A DNA stretch of 34,626 bases from a virus. The position numbers and the translations under genes are program-made. Of this stretch, positions 22,877 through 29,785 are shown piece after piece. The stretch covers positions 1 through 34,626 of IMG/VR virus record IMGVR_UViG_3300005860_000055; one strand, written 5' to 3'. The notes under the pieces are model-generated. The model was not told where the DNA came from, searched no databases, and saw only the letters and a program-made list of their open reading frames with translations. Every line of letters begins with the position of its first letter. Position 1 is the first letter of the stretch.

Positions 22877-25600
22877 TTAAAAAGGTATGCCATCATCAGG
22901 CGTCGGAATGTTAATCTGTTTGGAGTTCCACTCTTCTTCCTCCTCTTCCTCGGGTATCGTTATCATTTGAGACAAAGGATTAGGTCTCCCTGTGCTCCTT
23001 TGTATCGCTCCTGCAAGCTCTTCAGCTATGTTCTCAGATATTTTCTTTAAGTCAAACTCATAAACGGATACCGTCATCTCCGTCCCTGCGTATTTAATCT
23101 TTTTCGCTTTGGTATATCTCTTAACTGCCCCTGTCGCATCAGTCGTATAAAATACAGATATCACTCCCGCCTCTTCAAAAAGCTTTAAAATAGTCCTCAA
23201 ATCAAGCTTTACAAAATCCCTAAAATATTCTAAACACTCCCGTGTTATATAAGCTTTCTCGGCTATCGGATCTATCTCCCCAAATACTAAATTCCTCGGA
23301 ATTTGTTGATCAAGCGAATTCCTGATGACAAAATGCGGAGCTCTTGAAAGCAAAAACTCAGTAAACATAGACAAAAATCTCTCGATGCTCAAATCAAGCT
23401 TCTCTAACTGAAAAGATAACAACGCACAAAGATTTCTCTCAAGCATCCTTATCTCTTGCTGTGAAAGATTGTAAAACTTTTTCAGAAAATTAAAGCTCTT
23501 TTCTATCAACGGCGTAAAAGTAAAAATTTGAAAATGCTCAGGCAATTCTATCTCAATCTCAACTTCACCTTCTTGCTCAAGAAACTTAATATAGTCAAAT
23601 GCACAACCACAAGCAATCCTCATCATCTTATGCAAATCCTGAGGTCCTACTTTTTCTGTATAGTTACCCCAATGGTCAACAGGAACCACAACATATCTTC
23701 TTTCAGCTCCTCTCCTTTCAAATTGAGGGTCTACTTCACCCGTTATGAAAACGACAGATTTAAGCAAAGTGATATCTACTGATAAGTCTTTTGTGCCTCT
23801 TAACTTTCCTACTCCTCCCGCAATTTTGAAAACACGCTCTTGAAGTTTGCTGTCTGATATTAGAGCTGTCTCATCAAAAAGAACGGGCAAATTGTGAAAC
23901 CGTCTCATATAAAGCTCAAATCCTGTCTCAGTCGCATTCAAAGTCATCGGAACATTCACATTGTAAAAAAGGCTCATTACAAACTGTGAAGTCGTTGTCT
24001 TCCCCACCCCACGGGGTCCCACATCAAAAACAGTAAAACCTGAAAGATTGTCTTCAATAAATAAACTTGCTACCCCTAACACTATTTTTACTCCAAGCCA
24101 TCGCCCTTCAACTAATAACTCTCTGACTAATTCATGCTGTTTTGAAGCGTTAACATATTTGAAATGCTCAACTTCTTTTGGGTCAAGGTCGCAGTATAAT
24201 CCATGCTCAATCAAGGCGCTCTGATTTAGCGGATGTATAAACAAACGTTTGCTCCCTGTTTTATACCAGCCAATATCCGATAAAAACAGTTTTTCTTGGT
24301 GATTGCGAATTAAAGCATCAAGTAGAAACTTGAGATTAGCTGTATCTAAAATGGGTCGCCCAAGAAAATTCTGCAACTCAACTGTATCAAGACCAATCCT
24401 TCCTACTCGCCTTGTCTCGCAATTGTATACAACATAAACAGGCTCGTTAGTATTAGGCTTAAATCCTCTATCTTTTAGCAAAAATCCAGCGCAAACAGGC
24501 TTTAACTTTTTAGGCTTTTTGTCTTCTTTATCTTTCTCGCTATCAACCAGCATATACCAGTCATTCTCAATCAAAGCGAATACTTTAGTCCCATGCTTAA
24601 TGATTTCCTGAGCTCTGCCGAGGTCATCCTCAGTATAAACTGGAACCCCTGGGATTTTGGGCTTAGAAAGTCTACCTAAAATAAATGAGGCAGTCCGTGC
24701 GTCTTCTTCATTGAAAACTTGCTGAGTAAGAATACTGATGCCTGCTACTTCTTCTATTGACTTCTTGTAAGTCTCTTCTATTGCTGATAAGCGTTGTTTG
24801 TAGCTATCATCATCGCTTAAATCTTCATATAATTCTTTTTTCAAAATGTCTTCTACTACTTCACGAGGCAAGAATAACTTTCTTGCTATTCCTGCTAAAC
24901 CGAGCCAAATTGTCTGTCTCAATCCTTCTACATAGTATTTTTTGCAAAGCTCAACTATTTGTAAAAACTTGGATACTTTTGTCTCATCACCTACTTTCGG
25001 TGCGAATACTTGAACATTAGCTTGAACTCTCTCTGTTTCGTATTCTTTGCCAGCTCGCTTGTATGCTTTGATAAGAAGCTTTTTATATGCTTCGAAGTCA
25101 AGTAAGGCAATGTTTAACTCGTGTTTAAAAACATCGTAGCCATCGATGAAAACATATTTGTGAATGCCACCGTTAACTCTAACTTCCGAAGGGGGTGCTA
25201 CTGCATATCTGCGACCGAATAGGAATTCGATTTTGAAAACTTCATCTGGGTCATTAAGCTTAATTGAGCGTTTTTCAAAATCTTCAGGGACATTATAAAG
25301 TCCATACCAATAATGATGCCCCCTTCGGGTTTTAACTGTGACTGTCGGGATAAATTCTTCCTGAGCTTCGAACCAAGTAATAGCCTCGGGGCTATCGCAG
25401 TCGATAATCAGCAAATTATTAAATCCCGAGACTATGCCAATATTGCCTTGATGCTTCTCCCAGTAATATTCGACTTGTCCTGTATCGTAAACCTTCTCTA
25501 AATCGAACCCTTTAATAGGGACTTTAGAGTGCTGAGCGAGAGGGATTACAACGAGACCATATTTACGATACAGACGCAAAAACTTTTTTAATTCGCTCAT
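22877..25600 (-). CDS. Primase-polymerase / helicase replication protein
   Basis: A 907-residue fusion. The N-terminal AEP-type prim-pol domain (bifunctional primase-polymerase, PF09250-like) begins YRKYGLVVIPLAQHSKVPIK. LLIIDCDSPEA (about 62-72) gives the metal-binding DxD and TVKTRRGHHYWYGL (about 87-100) the conserved His. A middle region links to an ATPase: FDVGPRGVGKTTTSQFVMSL (about 520-540) is Walker A, LPVLFDETALI (about 568) Walker B, and FITGEVDPQFERRGAERRYV carries the sensor and Arg-finger region, as in DUF927/SF3-like helicases. Together they would prime and unwind at the origin. The C-terminus is acidic (EEEEEEEWN). No separate DNA polymerase gene is seen. Confidence 0.85.
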   Translation of the reverse strand: MSELKKFLRLYRKYGLVVIPLAQHSKVPIKGFDLEKVYDTGQVEYYWEKHQGNIGIVSGFNNLLIIDCDSPEAITWFEAQEEFIPTVTVKTRRGHHYWYGLYNVPEDFEKRSIKLNDPDEVFKIEFLFGRRYAVAPPSEVRVNGGIHKYVFIDGYDVFKHELNIALLDFEAYKKLLIKAYKRAGKEYETERVQANVQVFAPKVGDETKVSKFLQIVELCKKYYVEGLRQTIWLGLAGIARKLFLPREVVEDILKKELYEDLSDDDSYKQRLSAIEETYKKSIEEVAGISILTQQVFNEEDARTASFILGRLSKPKIPGVPVYTEDDLGRAQEIIKHGTKVFALIENDWYMLVDSEKDKEDKKPKKLKPVCAGFLLKDRGFKPNTNEPVYVVYNCETRRVGRIGLDTVELQNFLGRPILDTANLKFLLDALIRNHQEKLFLSDIGWYKTGSKRLFIHPLNQSALIEHGLYCDLDPKEVEHFKYVNASKQHELVRELLVEGRWLGVKIVLGVASLFIEDNLSGFTVFDVGPRGVGKTTTSQFVMSLFYNVNVPMTLNATETGFELYMRRFHNLPVLFDETALISDSKLQERVFKIAGGVGKLRGTKDLSVDITLLKSVVFITGEVDPQFERRGAERRYVVVPVDHWGNYTEKVGPQDLHKMMRIACGCAFDYIKFLEQEGEVEIEIELPEHFQIFTFTPLIEKSFNFLKKFYNLSQQEIRMLERNLCALLSFQLEKLDLSIERFLSMFTEFLLSRAPHFVIRNSLDQQIPRNLVFGEIDPIAEKAYITRECLEYFRDFVKLDLRTILKLFEEAGVISVFYTTDATGAVKRYTKAKKIKYAGTEMTVSVYEFDLKKISENIAEELAGAIQRSTGRPNPLSQMITIPEEEEEEEWNSKQINIPTPDDGIPF

Positions 25601-25621
25601 TTTTTGCTTCGTAAGTTTAGA

Positions 25622-25834
25622 TTATTGACAGAGAACCACTTCTTTTCTTAAATTCTCCAGTGCTTCCTTCAGTTTAGCAAACTCCTCATCTGGGACTTCT
25701 TCTCCTCGGATATAAGTAATAGGTCCCTGAGGGAGCCAGAAAATCACTCTTTCTTTGTCCTCATCGTTTGTATCGAATTCTATGATAGGGACGATGCAAA
25801 GATTAATGTAGGCATTGCCAAGCTTAATAATCAT
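25622..25834 (-). CDS. Small unknown protein upstream of the replication gene
   Basis: A 70-residue protein. The ATG at 25834 is chosen because it follows gcaggaggtggaaacc; a longer start would include that site as coding sequence. The N-terminal half is beta-like (IIKLGNAYINLCIVPIIEFD) and the C-terminal half is a charged helix (EEFAKLKEALENLRKEVVLC). No family is recognised. It overlaps the end of a 23-codon ORF (25824-25895). Confidence 0.6.
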   Translation of the reverse strand: MIIKLGNAYINLCIVPIIEFDTNDEDKERVIFWLPQGPITYIRGEEVPDEEFAKLKEALENLRKEVVLCQ

Positions 25835-25895
25835 GGTTTCCACCTCCTGCATAAATTTTAGCATAGTTTACCAATTCATCACGGCACATGTCCAT
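25824..25895 (-). CDS. 23-residue mini-protein candidate
   Basis: ATG at 25895 after ggaagggtaagaa, ending at TAA in an overlap with the next gene's start. The product (MDMCRDELVNYAKIYAG and six more residues) has a normal mix of residues, and the overlap suggests translational coupling. Too short to judge by composition alone. Confidence 0.3.
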   Translation of the reverse strand: MDMCRDELVNYAKIYAGGGNHDY

Positions 25896-25946
25896 TTCTT
25901 ACCCTTCCGCATCTTTACCAGTTCGATACTTAACGTCACACCTCCT

Positions 25947-26159
25947 CTACGTCACCTCTGCAAACCTCACCATATCTATACTGCTCACTACTTCACCTTC
26001 ATTTCCTCTACTATTCAGCTCAACTCTACACAAGACCTTTTCTCCTCTACACCTTACCGCAACCGCACTTAACCCAGACGCTTCTTCACGACACTCTACC
26101 TTTACTTCAATTCCATACAATTCACGACCATCAAACCCTACCTTATCAACTCTACTCAA
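25947..26159 (-). CDS. 70-residue protein candidate with TTG start
   Basis: The start is TTG at 26159, six bases after tggaggt; the next in-frame start (GTG or ATG) would remove much of the protein. The product is Val/Glu/Arg-rich and beta-like (RVDKVGFDGRELYGIEVKVE; SGLSAVAVRCRGEKVLCRVE). No family is recognised. Its start overlaps the stop of the 36-residue ORF. The ribosome site and residue balance make translation plausible, but the region may also be a decayed gene. Confidence 0.45.
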   Translation of the reverse strand: MSRVDKVGFDGRELYGIEVKVECREEASGLSAVAVRCRGEKVLCRVELNSRGNEGEVVSSIDMVRFAEVT

Positions 26160-26262
26160 AACAATACCTCCACAATCTCGTATCGAAACTTTTCATTACC
26201 CCTACCGCACGACTTATCACTATACTAGCCCCCTTTTTACTTGACTTAACGTCTCCTTCCAT
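26152..26262 (-). CDS. 36-residue ORF coupled to the 70-residue candidate
   Basis: ATG at 26262 overlaps the stop of a 27-codon ORF (26262-26345) as TGATG, and its own TAG overlaps the TTG start of the next ORF. The product is basic (EGDVKSSKKGASIVISRAVG; KSFDTRLWRYCFE). There is no clear ribosome site, so it would rely on coupling. A weak call. Confidence 0.25.
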   Translation of the reverse strand: MEGDVKSSKKGASIVISRAVGVMKSFDTRLWRYCFE

Positions 26263-26475
26263 CAATTCCATTCCAAAATACTCAGCTCCTCACCCTGTCG
26301 AGACACCACCTTACTTGACAACTCAGTTCCACTTCTCATCACCATCTTGCCTCACATTACCAACTCCTACTTTACTGCTCTTTGCTCCACAAAACCCAAC
26401 TCACAACCCCTCTTTACTTTATCATATCTTCTCCCTTCGTCTCCACCTCTTTTCTTGACAATTCAGCTTCCGATT

Positions 26476-27243
26476 TTACTTTCTCACAATAGTTAGCTTC
26501 TTCACTTTCTTAGCTTCCCCTAATACATTAAACTCCTTTACCACATACCGTCCATACCTCGCAGTCCGCCACCCAGAATGACCCCATTGGACGCCATATT
26601 CTAAAATTTTGCGGATGTGGTCTGAAGTAGGAATTTTGTCTTTTTTTTCAATATCCCAAATGACCACACGAAATTTTAACTCAGCTGGCGGATTAATCAC
26701 TTCTGAGCTCGATATCGTAACTATCCTCTGACTTCCAACCCACGACGTAAGAGGTCTCGATAAGACACTGTCTGGTTGCTTAATCGGCTTACCATTACGA
26801 AGGATAGGTATCAAATCAGCCTCTGGACTTATCTTCTCTATATCCCACCCATACGGAAAAATATCAACAAACCTCGATATAGCATTCCGCAACCAAGTCT
26901 CAGACATTCTGTATTGGACAACTTCTTTCAGATGTCCTTTGACTTGGTGGTGGCTCCAGCAAAGAGCCCCTTCCTTATTTCGAAGAAATACCTTGATCTT
27001 TTTATTCTCGAATTCCTCATCCTCGTTACTTGACATCGCCGTTAACTCCTGCTGAAGCCTCTCAAGCCTCATTTCCAAAGTTTGCCTCTCCTCTTCGCTT
27101 TTTACCTTCGTTAGCTTCTTTTCGATTTTTTCGATTTCTTTTTTGATACGATCTTCAAAATAAGCCATTCCGATATCGTCAACGGGATTAATCCCTAAAA
27201 TGGGAGTAATATATTCAATTGATACATCGATTATTGTTGGCAT
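26476..27243 (-). CDS. Conserved phage protein with RAMP-like C-terminal motif, accessory operon
   Basis: A 255-residue protein. A coiled coil (DRIKKEIEKIEKKLTKVKSE) interrupts the N-terminal region. The rest follows a pattern I associate with conserved phage proteins of unknown role: HHQVKGHLKEVVQYR, then RPLTSWVGSQRIVTISSSEV ('RPLra..G.r....SE'), then ILEYGVQWGHSGWRTARYGR and YVV ('LeyG...GlGqwR..gyGrf'). The last segment recalls the Gly-rich loop of RAMP/Cas5-Cas7 folds. It lies directly downstream of the AcrIII-1 gene, with its own ribosome site (gaggaggtgcagac). A link to type III CRISPR interference is a guess; no catalytic residues are evident. Confidence 0.5.
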   Translation of the reverse strand: MPTIIDVSIEYITPILGINPVDDIGMAYFEDRIKKEIEKIEKKLTKVKSEEERQTLEMRLERLQQELTAMSSNEDEEFENKKIKVFLRNKEGALCWSHHQVKGHLKEVVQYRMSETWLRNAISRFVDIFPYGWDIEKISPEADLIPILRNGKPIKQPDSVLSRPLTSWVGSQRIVTISSSEVINPPAELKFRVVIWDIEKKDKIPTSDHIRKILEYGVQWGHSGWRTARYGRYVVKEFNVLGEAKKVKKLTIVRK

Positions 27244-27281
27244 GTCTGCACCTCCTCTTTTGATTTTTTAACAGATTGAAA

Positions 27282-27297
27282 GGGGGCAGTAGCCCCC
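27282..27297 (-). terminator. Hairpin between the ring nuclease and RAMP-like genes
   Basis: GGGGGC (27282-27287), loop AGTA, GCCCCC (27292-27297), followed in the minus direction by TTT. A 6-bp all-GC stem after the ring nuclease stop, before the next ribosome site. Probably a weak terminator or mRNA 3' stabiliser rather than a full stop. Confidence 0.5.
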
Positions 27298-27309
27298 CTG
27301 TTTTTCCTA

Positions 27310-27642
27310 TTAGCTCACTCTGCTTAAGACCAGATCAAAGTCAAGCTCTCTGAGCTCCTCCTCAGAGAGCACCTTGCCCTCAGGTAATCTTGTTCTGAGG
27401 ACAAAATGGATGGCACTGTCGCCCTCTTTCATTTTTACGGCAATTCTGTTGAAGGGTATCTCTACCCCAAGAAGCTCCGTGAGCACTTTGGCTGTCGCCT
27501 CGTGCCCAACGGCTGATGTGAAAGGCATCTCTCGGATAATCCTCCGAGCCGTCTCAAGGTCAATCTTCCACAGGGATACCACATACCCCTGCTTATTCTG
27601 AAAATCAACTGGGACGATAAGAGAATTGAGAATGTAAAGCAT
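27310..27642 (-). CDS. AcrIII-1 family anti-CRISPR ring nuclease (DUF1874)
   Basis: A 110-residue protein, the normal length of DUF1874 (STIV B116, SIRV1 gp29). The family degrades cyclic tetra-adenylate, the alarm signal of type III CRISPR, and so silences Csx1/Can1-type effectors. SAVGHEATAKVLTELLG places His at residue 47, the position of the catalytic His in SIRV1 gp29. NRIAVKMKEGDSAIHFVLRT followed by RLPEGKVLSEEEL is the conserved second half, with Arg85 and Glu88. The start ATG at 27642 follows the standard leader of this phage (ggaggtggggct). The upstream ribbon-helix-helix ORF runs into it in frame with no stop, so a fused form is possible. It lies in an operon from the promoter at 28226. 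Confidence 0.88.
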   Translation of the reverse strand: MLYILNSLIVPVDFQNKQGYVVSLWKIDLETARRIIREMPFTSAVGHEATAKVLTELLGVEIPFNRIAVKMKEGDSAIHFVLRTRLPEGKVLSEEELRELDFDLVLSRVS

Positions 27643-27813
27643 AGCCCCACCTCCTTTTTGTTGTTTTTTTTGCTGAATTAACTCCCAAATGCCTTCCTTT
27701 AAAAGGTCTGACTTCGTCCGCCCGAACATTCGGGCAATTTTGCAAAGCTTCCGATATAGAATAGGGTCCACATTAGACCCTATTCTTCCTTCTGCTGTTT
27801 TTTCCTTCCCCAT
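27310..27813 (-). CDS. Ribbon-helix-helix protein in frame with the ring nuclease (167-residue fused ORF)
   Basis: The ATG at 27813 follows taggagaaagct. Residues 1-48 are RHH/CopG-like: EGRIGSNVDPILYRKLCKIA is the strand and first helix, and FGRTKSDLLKEGIWELIQQ the second. Residues 49-57 (KKQQKGGGA) are the translation of what elsewhere is the non-coding leader (A run plus ggaggtggggct), and residue 58 is the ring nuclease Met. So one ORF may give a full fusion plus a free nuclease by internal initiation, or the RHH stop has been lost. A run of eight A in the junction could also allow slippage. RHH proteins often repress acr operons (Aca role); that is inferred here. Confidence 0.65.
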   Translation of the reverse strand: MGKEKTAEGRIGSNVDPILYRKLCKIARMFGRTKSDLLKEGIWELIQQKKQQKGGGAMLYILNSLIVPVDFQNKQGYVVSLWKIDLETARRIIREMPFTSAVGHEATAKVLTELLGVEIPFNRIAVKMKEGDSAIHFVLRTRLPEGKVLSEEELRELDFDLVLSRVS

Positions 27814-27958
27814 AGCTTTCTCCTAAGTATTTCTTGCAAAGATGAATTATCGCTCTGTTGAGCAATTCTGTATATGTGAGCCCCTCTTCTTTGCAATACT
27901 CATTTATCCGATCCAAAAACCAGTTCGACACTCTGAAAATGACCACTGGCGCTGGCAT
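27773..27958 (-). CDS. Small ribbon-helix-helix DNA-binding protein
   Basis: A 61-residue protein starting at the ATG at 27958 after gagaggaggaagt; the upstream TTG at 27973 lies at the tRNA end and is rejected. APVVIFRVSNWFLDRINEYC then EEGLTYTELLNRAIIHLCKK gives the strand-helix-helix order of RHH/Arc/CopG folds. The C-terminus is basic (KNSRRKNRV). It overlaps the second RHH start by 41 bases. Two RHH proteins in tandem before an anti-CRISPR gene fits a regulator pair for this operon. Confidence 0.6.
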   Translation of the reverse strand: MPAPVVIFRVSNWFLDRINEYCKEEGLTYTELLNRAIIHLCKKYLGESYGEGKNSRRKNRV

Positions 27959-27972
27959 ACTTCCTCCTCTCA

Positions 27973-28046
27973 AGCCCCTGGGGGGATTTGAACCCCCAAC
28001 CCTGGGATTAGAAGTCCCATGCTCTATCCTGTTGAGCTACAGGGGC
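27973..28046 (-). tRNA. tRNA-Arg (anticodon UCU)
   Basis: Full cloverleaf on the minus strand. Acceptor GCCCCTG / CAGGGGC, D arm GCTC-GAGC, anticodon stem TGGGA / TCCCA with loop CTTCTAA (anticodon TCT at 28012-28010), T arm GGGGG-TTCAAAT-CCCCC. CCA is not encoded. It reads AGA (and AGG by wobble), codons used heavily in this phage. It lies inside the accessory operon, between a 46-residue gene and the RHH genes, so it would be cut from the same transcript. Confidence 0.95.
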
Positions 28047-28060
28047 TCTCTCAAAAAAAT

Positions 28061-28201
28061 CTAACGCCTAAATAATCTTTTCAAAGCCTTTGAGATTTTT
28101 TTCACAATCCCTTGACGCTCAAACTCCTCCCTCTTGAGAAAAACCCACTTTCCATCTTTCCAGAGCGTCAGATACTTCGGTGCCTGAATTTCTCTCTTCA
28201 T
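28061..28201 (-). CDS. 46-residue basic protein, first gene of the anti-CRISPR operon
   Basis: The start ATG at 28201 follows gcgaggaggtggggcg; a longer frame upstream would translate the promoter and leader and is rejected. The product is basic with a Lys/Arg-rich helix at the end (REEFERQGIVKKISKALKRL). No family is recognised. It comes about 20 nt after the expected start of transcription, and first genes of such operons are often early regulators or inhibitors. Confidence 0.6.
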   Translation of the reverse strand: MKREIQAPKYLTLWKDGKWVFLKREEFERQGIVKKISKALKRLFRR

Positions 28202-28225
28202 CGCCCCACCTCCTCGCTTTTTTAA

Positions 28226-28254
28226 ATTATAACTTAACTTTTCCTTTTTGTCAA
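28226..28254 (-). promoter_or_regulatory. Consensus promoter of the tRNA / anti-CRISPR operon
   Basis: Minus strand: TTGACA (28254-28249), 17-base spacer, TATAAT (28231-28226): a perfect sigma70 match. The spacer end and -10 share AAAAGTTAAGTTATA with the 22842 promoter. The -35 abuts a hairpin (28255-28277) that ends the upstream gene. Confidence 0.88.
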
Positions 28255-28277
28255 GAGGGGGACTTAAAATCCCCCTC
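28255..28277 (-). terminator. Hairpin before the anti-CRISPR promoter
   Basis: GAGGGGG (28255-28261) and CCCCCTC (28271-28277) with a 9-base loop. It stands right after the stop of the 28286 gene, in contact with the -35 box. There is no T run, so it may be a weak terminator or insulating stem. Confidence 0.45.
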
Positions 28278-28285
28278 AAACCTTA

Positions 28286-28783
28286 CTAATGCAGAACTCT
28301 GCTAACTTGGCTCATCAGCGCCTCCGTAGTCTGCAATAGCGGAAAAACAAAATCTGCATTCTCTTCAAATAAGAATATATACACTGCCCTTTTTATCACC
28401 TCCTCCCCACTTACTTTACTCAACATCTCCATGTATTCAATAAACTGCTCCTCGAACCGCTTGACTACCTCACTCATCTTTGCCCTTTGGATATCTTCCG
28501 ACAATAACCCGCACAAAATCAAATACCACATATTCGAAGAATGCTTCACCTGAACAAAATGCATTATGGTCAAACGTATCAGCAACGCTAAAAATTCCTC
28601 ATCGGTCATCTCACCATCCTTGCTCTTAAGATACTCCACTGCCCCCAACAGACACGCTTTCTCAAATGTCTTTGCTTCATGATTAAACTCAAACTTCCTC
28701 AAAGCTTCCAGAATTTTCCTCCCGTCGATTTGCTCATACCTGTCAATAATCTGAGATAAACCCTCGTTACTCCTCTCAACCAT
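28286..28783 (-). CDS. Unknown helical early protein
   Basis: A 165-residue protein, helical and acidic (IDGRKILEALRKFEFNHEAK; EMTDEEFLALLIRLTIMHFV; VVKRFEEQFIEYMEMLSKVS). The ribosome site is aggaggtgtagct. No family is recognised and no metal or catalytic motif is seen. It is the last gene before the anti-CRISPR operon promoter. Confidence 0.6.
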   Translation of the reverse strand: MVERSNEGLSQIIDRYEQIDGRKILEALRKFEFNHEAKTFEKACLLGAVEYLKSKDGEMTDEEFLALLIRLTIMHFVQVKHSSNMWYLILCGLLSEDIQRAKMSEVVKRFEEQFIEYMEMLSKVSGEEVIKRAVYIFLFEENADFVFPLLQTTEALMSQVSRVLH

Positions 28784-28785
28784 AG

Positions 28786-28998
28786 CTACACCTCCTCCTT
28801 TTTTATAATTTTTACTTCATAGCTTACTTTGACTAAAATCTCGAAATCTTGAAATTCATCATCTTCAACTTTTATCACTCTCCACCCGACAAAATGCTCA
28901 CAAACTTTCTCTTCGTCTTCGTCTATCTCAAACCATTCATTACAAGCAACGCAATAATAATATATGCGATTTCTAATAAGCAAGCCCTTTACTTCCAT
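28786..28998 (-). CDS. Small putative zinc-ribbon protein
   Basis: A 70-residue protein. YYYCVACNEWFEIDEDEEKV followed by CEHF offers a CxxC plus C-x-H zinc site. The C-terminal half is acidic and beta-like (VIKVEDDEFQDFEILVKVSY). The ribosome site is agagggggaatagtc. It overlaps nothing and stands two bases before the next gene. Function is unknown. Confidence 0.55.
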   Translation of the reverse strand: MEVKGLLIRNRIYYYCVACNEWFEIDEDEEKVCEHFVGWRVIKVEDDEFQDFEILVKVSYEVKIIKKEEV

Positions 28999-29113
28999 GA
29001 CTATTCCCCCTCTTGATTTTCTTCAAATCCTGCTTTATACTGTTTGACAGCACCTCCTCCCTCAACGCATAGTTTCACCTCCTCTCCCAATTTCTTACCA
29101 CCGCTCCACCTCC

Positions 29114-29132
29114 CGCCCCCGCAAAGGGGGCG
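29114..29132 (-). terminator. GC hairpin after the 29144 gene
   Basis: CGCCCCC (29114-29120), loop GCAAA, GGGGGCG (29126-29132), just past the stop of the 29144 gene. No T run follows. The rest of the gap down to 28999 holds three ribosome-site-like GGAGG strings leading only to ORFs of 2-8 codons, and no normal gene. Confidence 0.5.
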
Positions 29133-29143
29133 TAAATACATTT

Positions 29144-29785
29144 TTACAACACAATCTTTTCTCTAAGCAAATCTTCATATTTTTTTAAAACTTCATCAAC
29201 TTTTTTATAAGCTTCTTTCCCATAATAACCTTTGTTATACTTCAAAATAAAATTCCTTGCTTCACAAGAAATCTTATACCACCAGACTTTGTAATTTAGA
29301 CCCAAGTCTTCATACTCCTTTTTAACATCAATTGGATAAATTTTATGTGCCCCTACTTCTTTTCTCAAAAACATAAAAAAGTCCTCTAATGTGAATAACT
29401 TGCTGTCAAAATAAATCGTGAGTTTGTGACCCAATTTTTCTGCTGTCTTTATCGCTTTCAAATACTCTTTCAGCTTTTTCTCTTTTATCTCAACAATGTT
29501 ATCAAAAAGAACTTCCTCTTCCTCATATCCTGAATAAGCATACTCAGCCTTTTGAATTACTTGCCCCACAAAATCTTTATAAATTTTGATTTCATAAATT
29601 GCGACTTTTGCTCCTCCAACTCCCTCAAATCCTACTCCGTTTTTGCAAATTTCTTTGACTTTTTCAATTTTATAATTGCCCTCTAACTTCTTAACTTTAA
29701 TACTATACCAAATTCTCTCGCTTGTCGCCCATGACCAGTCATAACCTTCTTTTGCTTCGATAATAACTACTGCTCTTTTTCTCAT
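29144..29785 (-). CDS. Unknown early protein
   Basis: A 213-residue protein. The ATG at 29785 overlaps the previous stop (ATGA) and follows gaggaggtgcgcgtc. It is Lys/Glu/Tyr-rich with alternating strands and helices (RAVVIIEAKEGYDWSWATSE; EIKEKKLKEYLKAIKTAEKL; LTIYFDSKLFTLEDFFMFLR). No family is recognised. Confidence 0.6.
   Translation of the reverse strand: MRKRAVVIIEAKEGYDWSWATSERIWYSIKVKKLEGNYKIEKVKEICKNGVGFEGVGGAKVAIYEIKIYKDFVGQVIQKAEYAYSGYEEEEVLFDNIVEIKEKKLKEYLKAIKTAEKLGHKLTIYFDSKLFTLEDFFMFLRKEVGAHKIYPIDVKKEYEDLGLNYKVWWYKISCEARNFILKYNKGYYGKEAYKKVDEVLKKYEDLLREKIVL

Larger units (their letters stand above)
25896..26475 (-). other. C-poor stretch without a long gene, carrying short coupled ORFs
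   Basis: On the minus strand this 580-base stretch is rich in G, A and T and very poor in C. It has no ORF above 70 codons, but a chain of short ones: 27 codons (26262-26345), then 36 (26152-26262, TGATG overlap), then 70 (25947-26159, TTG start overlapping TAG). A related string (ttgtcaag followed by a or t and aa) recurs near 26460 and 26320. It could be a set of mini-genes or the remains of a larger gene broken by frameshifts. No promoter or terminator was seen. Confidence 0.5.

Noticed and set aside
25888-26244. 118-codon plus-strand ORF in the gene-poor stretch
   Set aside because: It is the only plus-strand ORF in a leftward block, is Ser/Thr/Pro-rich as expected from a G-poor strand, and has no ribosome site.
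26455-26483. Plus-strand TTGACA as a promoter (also near 26315)
   Set aside because: No -10 box at 16-18 bases, and no rightward gene follows.
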